Source: Branchiostoma floridae | Taxonomy: Eukaryota > Chordata > Leptocardii > Amphioxiformes > Branchiostomatidae | DNA: 64,000 bases | Reading direction: 5' to 3' | Assembly: GCF_000003815.2 (NCBI RefSeq) | Contig: NC_049980.1 | Location: 30,807,045-30,871,044 of the forward strand | Program-made: the position numbers and the translations under genes | Notes under the pieces: generated by a model | Told to the model about the DNA's origin: nothing | What the model saw: the letters and a program-made list of their open reading frames with translations, nothing else | Database searches by the model: none | Shown: positions 11,201 through 34,873 of the stretch, in pieces | How the letters are laid out: the number at the start of each line of letters is the position of its first letter | How positions within the stretch are numbered: position 1 is the stretch's first letter

Positions 11201-13092
11201 GAGACACTATTAGATATTTCTAAGTTGATCAACCATAGATGTAAAATGGACAATACAAGTAATTTTGAGGAAAGTACATTTGTAAAAGCCCCAAAAAATT
11301 ATTGCCATCTGCCACTCTGATTAAGGTTTTTCAAAATTGTTTCTTCTTGAACTATCATAGCATGGAACTCATCCATACAAAGTACAATAGAGGCATCCTC
11401 ACGTATGATAAAGATGATGGCCTCTGACCTCTTAAACAACTTGCTCTTTTTCCCCCATTTTTCCAGGCCTATCGAGTTCTCCCCAACGAGAGCCAGTCCA
11501 GCCCCTCGTCCCCCTCCCCCTGCGAGTGTGGTGCTGCGACACCCGGCCCGTCGTTATACGGGCTATACAGATACAGATGATGACTCTCAAGCAATGCTCT
11601 TTTCCCCCATTTCCTCTCCAGGCATATCGAGTTCTGCCCAACGAGAGCCAGTCCAGCCCCTCGTCCCCCTCCCCCCTGCGAGCGTGGTGCTGTGACACCC
11701 GGCCCGTCTCCGCGGTGTGCGGGGTCAGCCGGGTCTGGACCTTCCGTCTCTGGAGGAAGAAGAAAGTGGCGACCAGACTGGTGGACACACTGAGGTACGT
11801 TCAGGCTTTTAGCTAGGATTTTATTATGGGGGGTCCAAAAAAACACCAGGCCCATCGCCACAGTGTGCGGAGTCAGCAGAGTCTGGACCTTTTGCCTCTG
11901 GACGAAGAAGGGAGTGGCGACCAGACTGGTGGACACTCTGAGGTATGTGGGTCTCAATTTAGCTAGGATTTATTATAGGGGTCAAAATTTCTTGGTGAGT
12001 CATATGGTACTTAGTGATATAAGTGCCACTATTGTAGGGGACATCCACCTTCCATGGTGCAGAGTTTTCAAGAATTTTAAGTTAAAATGGTACATTCTAA
12101 GGACTTTCCGCCTCTAGAGGAAGAAGAAAGTGGCAACCAGACTGGTGGACACACTGAGGTATGTGGGTCTCACACCAGGGTTCCAGCTAGTGCCTTTTAG
12201 TGTAACGGGCCACTGTACTATAAGATGCTGCTCAGGTATGTGGGTATCACAGTCTAGGGTTCCAGCTAGAATAAGTGCTTTTTAGTGTAATGGGCCGCAA
12301 ATATGCCGCTGTATTGAGGTCACATGAGTTAGCGCCAAATGGCAGCCGCTCCACACCCTTGCGATTTAACCCCGCCTATTGTAAGCTCCTCACAATTTCC
12401 TCCCAAGAGAGAGTGGTCGGCCCGCCCAATACCAAAATGTTATCACCACGTTAAATGAGGACCGTTTTGCTATTTTTTTTTTTTAACTAGCATAGTGGTA
12501 CTTTGCTATTCTGGTCAAATATGACAATGTATGTTCTGAAGGCGTAACACCCCACTTTGAAACCATCCATGATTGGTCACCATTACCATTCCTTTATCTG
12601 AATGGAAATTGGTCTGCTGGCTTGTATATAGGTCACATTGATACAAAATTCAATTCTTGCAAACCTGGAGACTAACAAAATCTGGTCTATGTGGACAGGT
12701 GGTCACTATAGACAGGATTCTCACTGCATGTTAATGGACAAAATTATATTAGGGAAAAGTGTTTGTATTGACCTCAATGGTACTTTTGTAGAGTCACTCG
12801 TACACATGAGACTGCATTTCATGCTACTGCAATGCAAGGATTGGATGTACATGTAAATGTAAAATGTCTTTTTTGCATCAAAATGTACCAATGTTGGAAG
12901 ACTTTAGTTTGTACATGATTGACTTATCTTTCAGCCTATTCACAATGAATTTGTGTCCCTTCACGCAGGTCCCACTTTGCATTTGGCTCCTTTCTATCCA
13001 AGGACGACGTGGCATTTTCTGATCCCACCCCAGACGGACGGAAGTTTGCTGAGAAGTACTGTGGCACAGCAGCATTCTTGTGCTACAAGTAG
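2253..13092 (+). CDS. ESCO: N-acetyltransferase ESCO1/2 (sister-chromatid cohesion acetyltransferase)
   Basis: ESCO enzymes acetylate SMC3 to establish sister-chromatid cohesion. Eleven exons join in phase to 669 codons: 2253-2281, 3342-3404, 4273-5354, 5760-5844, 7080-7167, 7566-7697, 8243-8332, 10289-10366, 11053-11118, 11622-11794, 12969-13092. The N-terminus ([10 protein letters not shown], then a basic Ser/Pro/Lys-rich region) is disordered and holds a PIP-box-like QVTLHAFL at about residues 260-267, as expected for PCNA binding. Exon 6 encodes the family zinc finger (CETCGMLY, then His residues of HQKYHHKF). Exons 9-11 form the GNAT fold: [27 protein letters not shown] (acetyl-CoA site) and the hallmark FSDPTPDG and YCGT near the end. 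The start was chosen because the 29-nt first exon splices in phase and lies behind E2F-like sites. Vertebrate ESCO2 is about 600 aa and ESCO1 about 840. This is likely the single pre-duplication orthologue. Confidence 0.93.
2859..3227. repeat. Composite repeat: direct repeats outside, inverted repeats inside
   Basis: Segments at about 2873-2923 and 3176-3223 are direct repeats (CCAARGCTGGGRCCCGACC...CCCCCACCCACA). Between them, about 2930-2984 and 3098-3165 are inverted repeats centred on GAATTCTAGGTAAT / ATTACCTAGAATTC. It lies in ESCO intron 1. The origin is unknown; it may be a MITE inserted in a locally duplicated segment. Confidence 0.55.
3777..4118. mobile_element. hAT-type MITE with 8-bp TSD
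   Basis: Ends CAGGGCTCTTGCCAGC / GCTGGCTAGAGCCCTG are imperfect terminal inverted repeats. The flanks are identical 8-bp sequences TGCTTGAT (3769-3776 and 4119-4126), the expected hAT target duplication. The 342-bp element lies in ESCO intron 2. It contains TTTCCGTCA repeats and no coding region. Confidence 0.85.
6154..6986. mobile_element. Non-autonomous TA-inserting element, CAGTCAAACC family
   Basis: Ends CAGTCAAACCTGCCC / GGGCAGGTTTGACTG are flanked by TA (6152-6153 and 6987-6988). The subterminal GGTGGTCGCTGAGAAGA blocks occur twice near the right end and once near the left. It is 833 bp, sits in ESCO intron 4 and has no transposase ORF. Decayed relatives occur near 12655-12715, 37555-37705, 46070-46240 and 57953-58090, recognisable by GGTCA..GTGG..AGGTTTG. 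Confidence 0.75.
8352..10089. mobile_element. hAT-like DNA transposon remnant (CAGGGTTCTAGCTAG ends)
   Basis: Perfect ends CAGGGTTCTAGCTAG / CTAGCTAGAACCCTG are flanked by the direct repeat ACTAC (8347-8351 and 10090-10094). The 1,738-bp interior contains GTAGCGG-type subterminal motifs and, near 9030-9330, sequence that resembles neither arm. I see no intact transposase. It lies in ESCO intron 7. Fragments with the same end (AGGGTTCCAGCTAG) occur at about 12180 and 12255. Confidence 0.8.
10561..10783. mobile_element. Palindromic MITE
   Basis: Two arms of about 45-60 bp are inverted copies: GTTCACTTTTATCCGTAG and its complement, the block ACCTATATCCGTTGTTT, and the inner TGGTTTCAAACTGCA. AACGT flanks both sides and may be the target duplication. 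It lies in ESCO intron 8 and has no coding potential. Confidence 0.7.
11466..12160 (+). repeat. Partial tandem duplicates of ESCO exon 10
   Basis: The functional exon 10 is 11622-11794. A 5' partial copy precedes it (11467-11552): it keeps the acceptor and [11 protein letters not shown]-type sequence but lacks one C in the C-run, so the frame shifts. Two 3' partial copies follow (about 11852-11942 and 12099-12160); each retains the end of the exon and a GT donor. The copies are only modestly diverged. The downstream copies have no proper acceptor. Confidence 0.8.
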
Positions 13093-14930
13093 TTTTCATT
13101 TAGACATTACGGGGCAGACATTCCATAATTATATGAATCTGGAATACTACTACTAATTATTATTAATTAATATTCGTCAATGTGTAAAACACTACATGTA
13201 AGTCTTGATATGTTTGTTGCAGTGCTTTTATTTTCTGCGATTTCTTTATTCCTACCATGAAATCATGACACTGCGAATGTACTGTGCTGCTTCTTGATTC
13301 AACCTCGAATTTAACACTTCCTTTTCCTGCCTATTGCAAAATAAAGTAAACTGGGTACTAGTATCTCACTGGAGTGCAACATGTTGGTGGCGACACTGCG
13401 TAGAAAATTGGGTGTGTTACCCTTGACTTTGTAATGAAATATCATCCCCAATTTAGATGGGATGTGCTTTGAGATTTAGTCCTCAGTTCCAACATTGTAT
13501 GAACTTTCCTGCTAATCTCCAAGCAGATCCTACGGTGCCATAAGATAGTATCAAAGCTGGCCAAGGAGTATAGCGGGCCAAAGGGAGTCAAATGGGCACC
13601 TACGGTGGGTTTGATACTATATTACGCCACCGTGGATCTGCTTGGAGATTACTTTCCTGCTACTGCAGAAACTGTACATTGCATCTGTTATTGTTTTTTT
13701 AAAAGACGTTATTTAGTTGAATTTCAATACTAGTACTTCTACAAGTTAAGGAGTACAAAGGATTTAACGGGCCGAAAATTAACACAAGATGTCCATTCCT
13801 ATAAGGAAATGACAATCAATAATTAAAATTTAATGTTCAGGTCAGCTACCTAGTACGACTTGGAAATTAAAATTACCGTGTGATAGTTGTCTTGCTATTT
13901 CTTTTAAGTAACTCGTACAAGATGATTATTTCGGTGTACTGGTAATGTATGGTATTTTAGGATTTCATGTAACTATATAGATAATACACTAACAATGGTA
14001 TTGTAATTGAACACCATCAACTTAAATAAATTAAATAGACTTGTTCTAACTGAGATGGTCAACCTTTATGACATGGTATAAAACATGACAGGCAGAAAGA
14101 CATGTCTGTACGTTAGAAAATACTGCACAATATTAGTTTGACTCCTGAAAAGGAATGTGAAGCTTTATAAGATACCATTAAAAAATTGTGTAGTTCTAAG
14201 ATTGGTTTTCATTTTTGTACTTGGGACATTTCAGCGGGAATGAGTGGTGGGATATTACTTTTACCCTGAATAAACATGAACAACCACAGTATGGTCTTCA
14301 CATTTCTTGCTCTGCTAAGAAATAGCAGTCCCTAAGGTTTCAGCTGTCTCAGCCATGCATGGGATGATATGTTGTGATGAAAAATATGAAACTTGACTTC
14401 TGCTAGGGTCCCATTTCCAAACAGGCACCTGGCAAGGCAGTTTGCAGGATCCCACGACAAAGTATGACAAAAACAGAAGACACAAATTCAGAAATTGTCA
14501 TGAAAATAACTCGTGTAAATCTCTTGATATGCGTTTTTGTTTTTATTTCTTGTTCCTGCAAACAGCACAAATGGTTCCTCTTTTGAAACTGAGACCCTGC
14601 ATTACTGAGAATGACTTTCTAGGTCTAATATGACACATCACAAAAAGCACGAGTGTTATCTTTATTTCATCTGGTTGTCTATATAGTGGGACACAGAAGT
14701 AAGGAACAGAAACGATGCCAGTTATTAGGCACATGGAAACACTGAGATCCCTTGTTGGTTTGAGAACCATTGTAAAGCACTGGGCTTGAGCACAACGATT
14801 GGTTTCTCATAAATGCCGTTCAGGTCGACATGTACAGTATATGTACCTTTAGAATAGTGATAATGTACACTGGCTCTGCTTATCACAAATAGCACCTTCA
14901 AACTAAAGATGAGGTACATACTGATGTCAC
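13093..14930 (+). other. ESCO 3' UTR and intergenic stretch
   Basis: A polyadenylation signal AATAAA lies at 13340-13345, about 250 bp after the ESCO stop. The rest is AT-rich. I see one MITE (13515-13649) and no further coding region. Confidence 0.6.
13515..13649. mobile_element. MITE, TCTCCAAGCAGAT family, copy 1
   Basis: Ends ATCTCCAAGCAGATC / GATCTGCTTGGAGAT are inverted repeats flanked by TA. The 135-bp body contains GGCCAAAGGGAGTCAAA, shared with the copy at 60375. Other copies are at 56701 and about 58374. Confidence 0.75.
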
Positions 14931-15071
14931 AGTTTCAGAGCTATATCTGAAGACCGTGGATTGATGAATTCCACAGCTGTGATATTCATCACTTAGATGA
15001 TGAATTCCACAGCTGTGATATTCATCAGATGATGAATTCCACAGCTGTGGAATCATCAATAGTGCTGTGAG

Positions 15072-16303
15072 ATTCATCGATCTACTGATGAATCCAACGC
15101 CACTTCCGTCCCTAATACTGGCGATTGGCCGTGAGATTCATCGATCTACTGATGAATCCAACGCCACTTCCGTCCCTTATACTGGCGATCGGCCGTGGGA
15201 TTCATCGATCTACTGATGAATCCAACGCCACTTCCGTCCCTTATACTGGGGATCGGCCGTGAGATTCATCGACCTACTGATGAATCCAACGCCACTTCCG
15301 TCCCTAATACTGGCGATCGGCCGTGAGATTCATCGATCTACTGATGAATCCAACGCCACTTCCGTCCCTTATACTGGCGATCGGCCGTGGGATTCATCGA
15401 TCTACTGATGAATCCAACGCCACTTCCGTCCCTAATACTGGCGATCGGCCGTGGGATTCATCGATCTACTGATGAATCCAACGCCACTTCCGCCCCTTAT
15501 ACTGGCGATCGGCCGTGGGATTCATCGATCTACTGATGAATCCAACGCCACTTCCGCCCCTTATACTGGCGATCGGCCGTGGGATTCATCGATCTACTGA
15601 TGAATCCAACGCCACTTCCGTCCCTAATACTGACGATCGGCCGTGGGATTCATCGATCTACTGATGAATCCAACGCCACTTCCGTCCCTAATACTGGCGA
15701 TCGGCCGTGGGATTCATCGATCTACTGATGAATCCAACGCCACTTCCGCCCCTTATACTGGCGATCGGCCGTGGGATTCATCGATCTACTGATGAATCCA
15801 ACGCCACTTCCGCCCCTTATACTGGCGATCGGCCGTGGGATTCATCGATCTACTGATGAATCCAACGCCACCTCCGTCCCTTATACTGGCGATCGGCCGT
15901 GAGATTCATCGATCTACTGATGAATCCAACGCCACTTCCGTCCCTAATACTGGCGATCGGCCGTGGGATTCATCGATCTACTGATGAATCCAACGCCACT
16001 TCCGTCCCTAATACTGGCGATCGGCCGTGGGATTCATCGATCTACTGATGAATCCAACGCCACTTCCGTCCCTAATACTGGCGATCGGCCGTGGGATTCA
16101 TCGATCTACTGATGAATCCAACGCCACTTCCGTCCCTTATACTGGCGATCGGCCGTGAGATTCATCGATCTACTGATGAAACCAACGCCACTTCCGTCCC
16201 TAATCCTCGCGATCGGCCGTGGGATTCATCGATCTACTGATGAATCCAACGCCACTTCTGTCCCTAATACTGGCGATCGGCCGTGGGATTCATCGATACA
16301 GTC
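15072..16303 (+). repeat. 64-bp tandem array, left arm (about 19 units)
   Basis: The unit reads GATCGGCCGTGGGATTCATC, then GATCTACTGATGAATCCAAC, then GCCACTTCCGTCCCTAATAC and TGGC. Units differ by a few substitutions (GTGAG/GTGGG, CCTAA/CCTTA, GTCC/GCCC). Each contains a short hairpin, GGATTCATC..GATGAATCC. The array is the reverse complement of 19363-20155. Confidence 0.95.
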
Positions 16304-17344
16304 TTGGATTTTACTACTTAGGTTAATTAATGATCTCTATGTCATCAAATTTTTTAATTTTTAGTCTCTCCACAGGGATGGATTTAACAGAGGCTTGATG
16401 AATTGCATGGCCGGAATCATTTCTAAAATTTAAAACTTACATACACATACATAAAAATCACTCAAATCTTTAATACCACCCACTACCGCAATGACTGATG
16501 GGATAGCTTGGGTGCCATTTTGTTCCTTTGTTTTCAGTCACATGCTGAAGATTTTTGTTCACAAACGAAATTCCCTCTTAATATGCAGACATATGTTACT
16601 CAAAAGTAGCGAACAATATGGTAAATTAGGAATTCAATATGTGTAGCAGATTAGCCCTGTTTTGAAATATCGATGGTAGACTAATTAGGACAGTTTTATC
16701 ATCGAAAAGATATAAGCGACACCATTCTTGTCGTTATATGCTATTAAAATTTTGGGCACTAGTATACCTTGCGATCAAAATGCGTAAATAAACTAACGAT
16801 ATGCTTATGGCTGCCCATTTAGTCCCGGGGTCCCATGATCACTAAAGTGTCCCACGCAGCAAAGAAGCCACACGTATGTTGATATTATTCAGTGGGCCGT
16901 GAGGTTTTTCTAGCAAGGAGCTTTTATAAAAGCTTTTAAAGTTTTATAAAAGCTCATTGGATTCAACTCTCCCTTCTATTGCTAAAATAAACTCTCTCAA
17001 TATTTCAACGATTGAGATCGTTACACTGTCTGAAGTCTTTCTTGTCAGAAATTAGGCCTATACAGGTAGGTGAGAATTCTCAAGTTTCCCTTCAATGACA
17101 AGACGAACTTTCCCAGCCAGAAAAGGCCAAGCTTGTTTTTCAATCACTCACAAACAATACTAAACCAACAGACTGTATGCAAGAAAATTTCACTGCTTCC
17201 CAATGTTGTGCTTTGTGGCTTGGGTGGTAAGGGATTATGACTTGTTTTGACCAATGCTCCTTTGTTTTTCAATCAATCACAAACAATACTAAACCAACAG
17301 ACTACTGTTTAATTGATGCTCTATCTCAACTAACTATTCACCTT

Positions 17345-18030
17345 ATGTAAAACAAGCTAAAGCCCCAACAAACCCATTACCAACTAAGTACATTTGGGAT
17401 GATAACTCCAAACTCAAATTTACAGAGGCATTACAGGATCCTCCGATATAAAAAAAAATCTTACAAAAGTTTACTGCTAAGTCATTTTGTGACGTAGACA
17501 ATGCAGTAAAAGAATTTTCTGACATAATCACACATGTAGCTGATAAATGTCTGCGTAAAATTACCCACAACAATAACAAGAAAAGAAAGAAGAAAAGTAA
17601 ACCATGGTTCAACCATTCATGTGCATCTCTTAAACGCAAAATAAAACAATTAGCCACTCCGTTTTCTAAGTGCCTGTGGAAACTTGATGTTCGCCACGTA
17701 TACTTCTGCAATCTGAAATTGTACAAGAAGAAAATCAAGACAGAGAAAAGACTCTTCAAAGAAATACAATTAAACAATCTCAGAAAACTTAGTAAGGAAA
17801 ATCCACAAAAATATAATCTTGGAGGGAAATCAAATCACTGTGACAGGAAGATAATGTTCAACAGAAGGATGATAATGCCATTAACCCAGAAGAATGTTTG
17901 ACTCATTTCAAAACTTTAAACAATTTTGTTGATAATAAGGAGCCAAATAAAGACTTTACTCAACATGCTGCTCAAGAATGGCCTGTTCAACAGAAGGATG
18001 ATAAGGCCATTAACCCAGAAGAATGTTTTT
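17345..18030 (+). pseudogene. LINE fragment (endonuclease to reverse-transcriptase linker)
   Basis: A broken reading frame encodes KYIWDDNSKLKFTEALQDPP, then CLRKITHNNNKKRKKKSKPW and a Lys-rich helix region ending in LSKENPQKY. This pattern (PWFN..C..LK, many Lys, then NPQKYW) is typical of the segment between endonuclease and reverse transcriptase in many animal non-LTR elements. The start and the whole RT domain are missing. A block of about 40 bp (AACAGAAGGATGATAAKGCC...) is duplicated at 17859 and 17989. Confidence 0.65.
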
Positions 18031-18042
18031 TATTTCACTGTA

Positions 18043-18170
18043 GCAACATGCACTATAGTCTCTTACTGTTATGGAAAAATGTTCGCGGCGGTTTTAAATT
18101 CGCAGTGAAGTGGCCGCCGTGAAAACCGCGAAGTTCATTTAATCCACCGAGAACGTTTCTGCATTTACAG
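18043..18170. mobile_element. CTGTAAATGC-family MITE, truncated copy (B)
   Basis: The right half matches the other family members: TGGAAAAATGTTCGCGGCGG, GTGGCCGCCG and the end TCTGCATTTACAG followed by TA. The left terminal repeat is missing. Confidence 0.7.
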
Positions 18171-19311
18171 TACAGCATATTTCAGCCATCTCCCTCCCCA
18201 TGCAACAATAGACTATTCCAAAATCACCCATGTGCAAAAATGGAACACTTTTCTTTAAAAGTCACTTCTACTAATGACACTTTAGCCCAAAATTCCCAGT
18301 GCAAGAATTTACTCTTCCAGTGCACCCCATGTCACATGCTGAACAAAAATCTTCAGCATGTGACTGAAAACTAAGGAACAAAATGGAACACAAGCTATCC
18401 CATCAGTCATTGCGGTAGCGGGTGGTATTAAAGATTTGAGTGATTTTTTTCTTTCTACGCTGCGTTCGACTTCATCACAACATATTGATAAAGTCCACAG
18501 TCAATTGTCAGTATTAGCGACGGAATGCCCGTGGATATTATCACTACATATTGATGACTGTAAGTGCAGGGTGTTTTGTGTATATTGTGCAACTTTTGTT
18601 ATTGGTCACGCAACAGGAGCAGTGCAACTCTATTACTAATTAGTATTGTGTGCAATTCTAGCATTTGTCAGCTCCATTTGTACAGGAATGTGTCCACAGG
18701 AATGCTAGTTCACGCCACGGTAATGTTTGGAATGTTATTACCTAGGAAAAGCTATCCAGCCATTAATTACTTGGTAACAGGTGGGTCCTGCAGGCCCTCA
18801 GGAGTATTATTTTGCAAATAAACAATCAATATTATTCTAGGAAACAGCGACATTGTTACATGTGTCAGCCAAGTGGCTTTTTTGCGGGAGTCAATGTAAA
18901 TAGTGTGTTATACATGTAATCAAACAGAAAAAAAACATGCAGATAAAGATTTATATCAATTATACTGTACTGGACAGCTCACAACATGGTTAGCAATTCA
19001 TTTGAATTACAAGTTGAAATGTTTATGCCTCGAAGCGCAAAACTCCAAAATCAGCAAAAAAAATCTTCCTTGCAGGAATTTCCAGATGATCATTGGTTTG
19101 ATGATTGATTGTAACTTTATTCAAATGTGTGCTAATATGAATATGTGACCAATAAATGCAAAGTTCTCAGTACACTTTTTTTCTTGCTCATTCAGCTGTC
19201 GATAAGTGCTAGAATTTGTGAGTCCCACAACAAAGAATAGTACAAGAAATATTACAAAGCTCTCTGTAGAAGCATCCGCACTGCCATAGACAGTAGATTT
19301 TATCATTACAT

Positions 19312-20160
19312 AGATGAATCCGACGACCAAAGGCTTTATAGTATTAGTGACAGAATGGACGTTGGATTCATCAGTAGATCGATGAATCCCACGGCCGATC
19401 GCCAGTATAAGGGACGGAAGTGGCGTTGGATTCATCAGTAGATCGATGAATCCCACGGCCGATCGCCGGTATTAGGGACGGAAGTGGCGTTGGATTCATC
19501 AGTAGATCGATGAATCTCACGGCCGATCGCCAGTATAAGGGACGGAAGTGGCGTTGGATTCATCAGTAGATCGATGAATCCCACGGCCGATCGCCAGTAT
19601 TAGGGACGGAAGTGGCGTTGGATTCATCAGTAGATCGATGAATCTCACGGCCGATCGCCAGTATAAGGGACGGAAGTGGCGTTGGATTCATCAGTAGATC
19701 GATGAATCCCACGGCAGATCGCCAGTATTAGGGACGGAAGTGGCGTTGGATTCATCAGTAGATCGATGAATCTCACGGCCGATCGCCAGTATTACAGATG
19801 GAAGTGGCGTTGGGTTCATCAGTAGATCGATGAATCCCACGGCCGATCGCCAGTATAAGGGGCGGAAGTGGCGTTGGATTCATCAGTAGATCGATGAATC
19901 CCACGGCCGATCGCCAGTATAAGGGACGGAAGTGGCGTTGGGTTCATCAGTAGGTCGATGAATCCCACGGCCGATCGCCAGTATAAGGGGCGGAAGTGGC
20001 GTTGGATTCATCAGTAGATCGATGAATCTCACGGCCGATCGCCAGTACTAGGGACAGAAGTGGCGTTGGGTTCATCAGTAGATCGATGAATCCCACGGCC
20101 GATCGCCAGTATTAGGGACGGAAGTGGCGTTGAATTCATCAGTAGATCGATGAATCCCAC
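19312..20160 (-). repeat. 64-bp tandem array, right arm (12-13 units, inverted)
   Basis: This is the reverse complement of the left-arm unit, starting with a degenerate unit near 19312-19375 and running in near-perfect 64-bp steps. The adjoining 20160-20360 holds repeats of GATGAATATCACAGCTGTGG and AATTCATCATTTTCACAGCT, the outer-zone unit. Confidence 0.95.
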
Positions 20161-20773
20161 AGCACTATTGATTAATTCCATAGCTGTGGAACTCATCATC
20201 TAAGTGATGAATATCACAGCTGTGGAATTCATCATTTTCACAGCTGTGGAATTCATCATCTAAGTGATGAATATCACAGCTGTGGAATTCATCATTTTCA
20301 CAGCTGTGGAATTCATCATCTAAGTGATGAATATCACAGCTGTGGAATTCATCAATCCACGGTCTTCGGATATACCTGAGTTTCAGGGATGGTACAATTG
20401 ACACTTAAGTAACAAAAATGAGGTATGTCAGTTATAAGAACTAGTACATGAGCAATCAAATATTTTCCTGACAGAAATTGTTATAACATTAAACTACAGT
20501 AAAGCTACAATCTACATATTGTGCCTTCAACTAAAACCTAACACAATCTACATACAAGACTGAAAGTTAACTGAAAGACATTACAAAAATACATCTTGTG
20601 ATGAAAAAATAGAGTAAAAACTAATATATCTCCTTGGCACGGACGTTGCTTTGTACAGCTTCACAGTATCTTTCCCTGATAAAGCTACTCTGACTTCAAC
20701 AGTTCCAGAGCAAACACTTGGAGGGTATTTCAGTACATAGCTAATAGAAAAGTAAGCACTACCGGTATTACTT

Positions 20774-20972
20774 TTCAAAAATAGTTTCATCAGGTTGGTA
20801 GAATATACGATGAAGGAGAATTCATTTTACACAACCAGTAGGTACTTACGGCTACATATAGCTGTGAGAAGCAGAACTCCAGTTAGAAGCTCTGTGACGA
20901 AGGTGTCTGAGAGACATCGAAACGTAAGCAATGTAAGTACCTACTGGTTGTGTAAAATGAATTCTCCTTCAT
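20774..20972 (+). mobile_element. Penelope-like 3' end, solo copy with inverted flanks
   Basis: About 41 bp at 20809-20849 (GATGAAGGAGAATTCATTTT then ACACAACCAGTAGGTACTTA) returns inverted at about 20932-20972. The centre holds TGACGA-A-GGTGTC-TGAGA-GACATC-GAAAC (20895-20923), a hairpin of the form seen at the 3' end of the Penelope-like copy at 24606. The insertion is flanked by direct 12-bp repeats CCGGTATTACTT (20762-20773 and 20973-20984). There is no coding domain in this copy. Confidence 0.6.
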
Positions 20973-20984
20973 CCGGTATTACTT

Positions 20985-21445
20985 GTCATGGCGGCCTGCG
21001 ACATGCCACATACAGCACTTGTCGTGCTCCTCACAGCGTCAAATGAAAACACGCTGGTCCACTAAACTTCACCAAAGTATTACTTCAGTCGGGAACACGG
21101 ATCTGCAGTTGGTCTCAAACAAAAACACAACAAATTGTTGAGTACCACAGACTGGAGTTAGTGGCCCGTTAACTATAATTTCCACATTTCAGATTGGACA
21201 GGAACACAGAGCACCATGAGAACATAAAGGTTTGGCACTTGGAATGTTAATGATATGAGGTAACCTGATCTATTAACCCTCTCCATGCTAAAGTAGCCAT
21301 TTGGCACCAATTCTGTATTGGCTATGGGGTAGAGTAGCAGCAAGGAGGTTAACAGGAAGCATAGGTTCACTATGCAATACATGTAGCTTCACTATGCAAT
21401 AGGTACACTATGCAATACATGTAGTTTTACTATGCAATAGGTCTA
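20985..21445. other. Region 3' of the helicase gene
   Basis: No gene was seen. At 21366-21458 there is an irregular minisatellite of CTATGCAATA with spacers such as CATGTAG. It runs into the last codons of the helicase gene on the minus strand. No clear minus-strand polyadenylation signal was found. Confidence 0.5.

Positions 21446-34873
<13,428 letters not shown>

Larger units (their letters stand above)
16457..18443. repeat. Internal inverted-repeat pair within the foldback element
   Basis: About 105 bp at 16457-16562 reappears inverted at about 18337-18443. Shared blocks include ATCTTTAATACCACCC, TGACTGATGGGATAGCTTG, AACAAAATGG and CATGCTGAAGATTTTTGTTC. It may be an inner part of the arms or a second nested element. 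Confidence 0.75.
14939..20376. mobile_element. Foldback-like transposon with tandem-repeat inverted arms
   Basis: The outer ends carry TATATC(T/C)GAAGACCGTGG in inverted orientation (left 14942 onward, right ending 20372). Just outside them is an identical 8-bp direct repeat AGTTTCAG (14931-14938 and 20377-20384), read as the target-site duplication. The left arm (to about 16303) and right arm (from about 19312) are inverted arrays. Each arm has an outer zone of GAATTCCACAGCTGTG palindromic units, then about 19 (left) or 12-13 (right) copies of a 64-bp unit. The 3-kb centre carries a LINE fragment, a truncated MITE and a further inverted-repeat pair, with no visible transposase. Long inverted arms made of tandem repeats are the defining feature of foldback elements (FB, Galileo; P superfamily, 7-9 bp TSD). 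The family assignment is inference. Confidence 0.85.

Noticed and set aside
15072-16303. Regular repeats resembling a CRISPR array
   Set aside because: The whole 64-bp unit repeats without unique spacers, it is inside a eukaryotic transposon, and an inverted copy exists at 19312-20160. It is a minisatellite arm.
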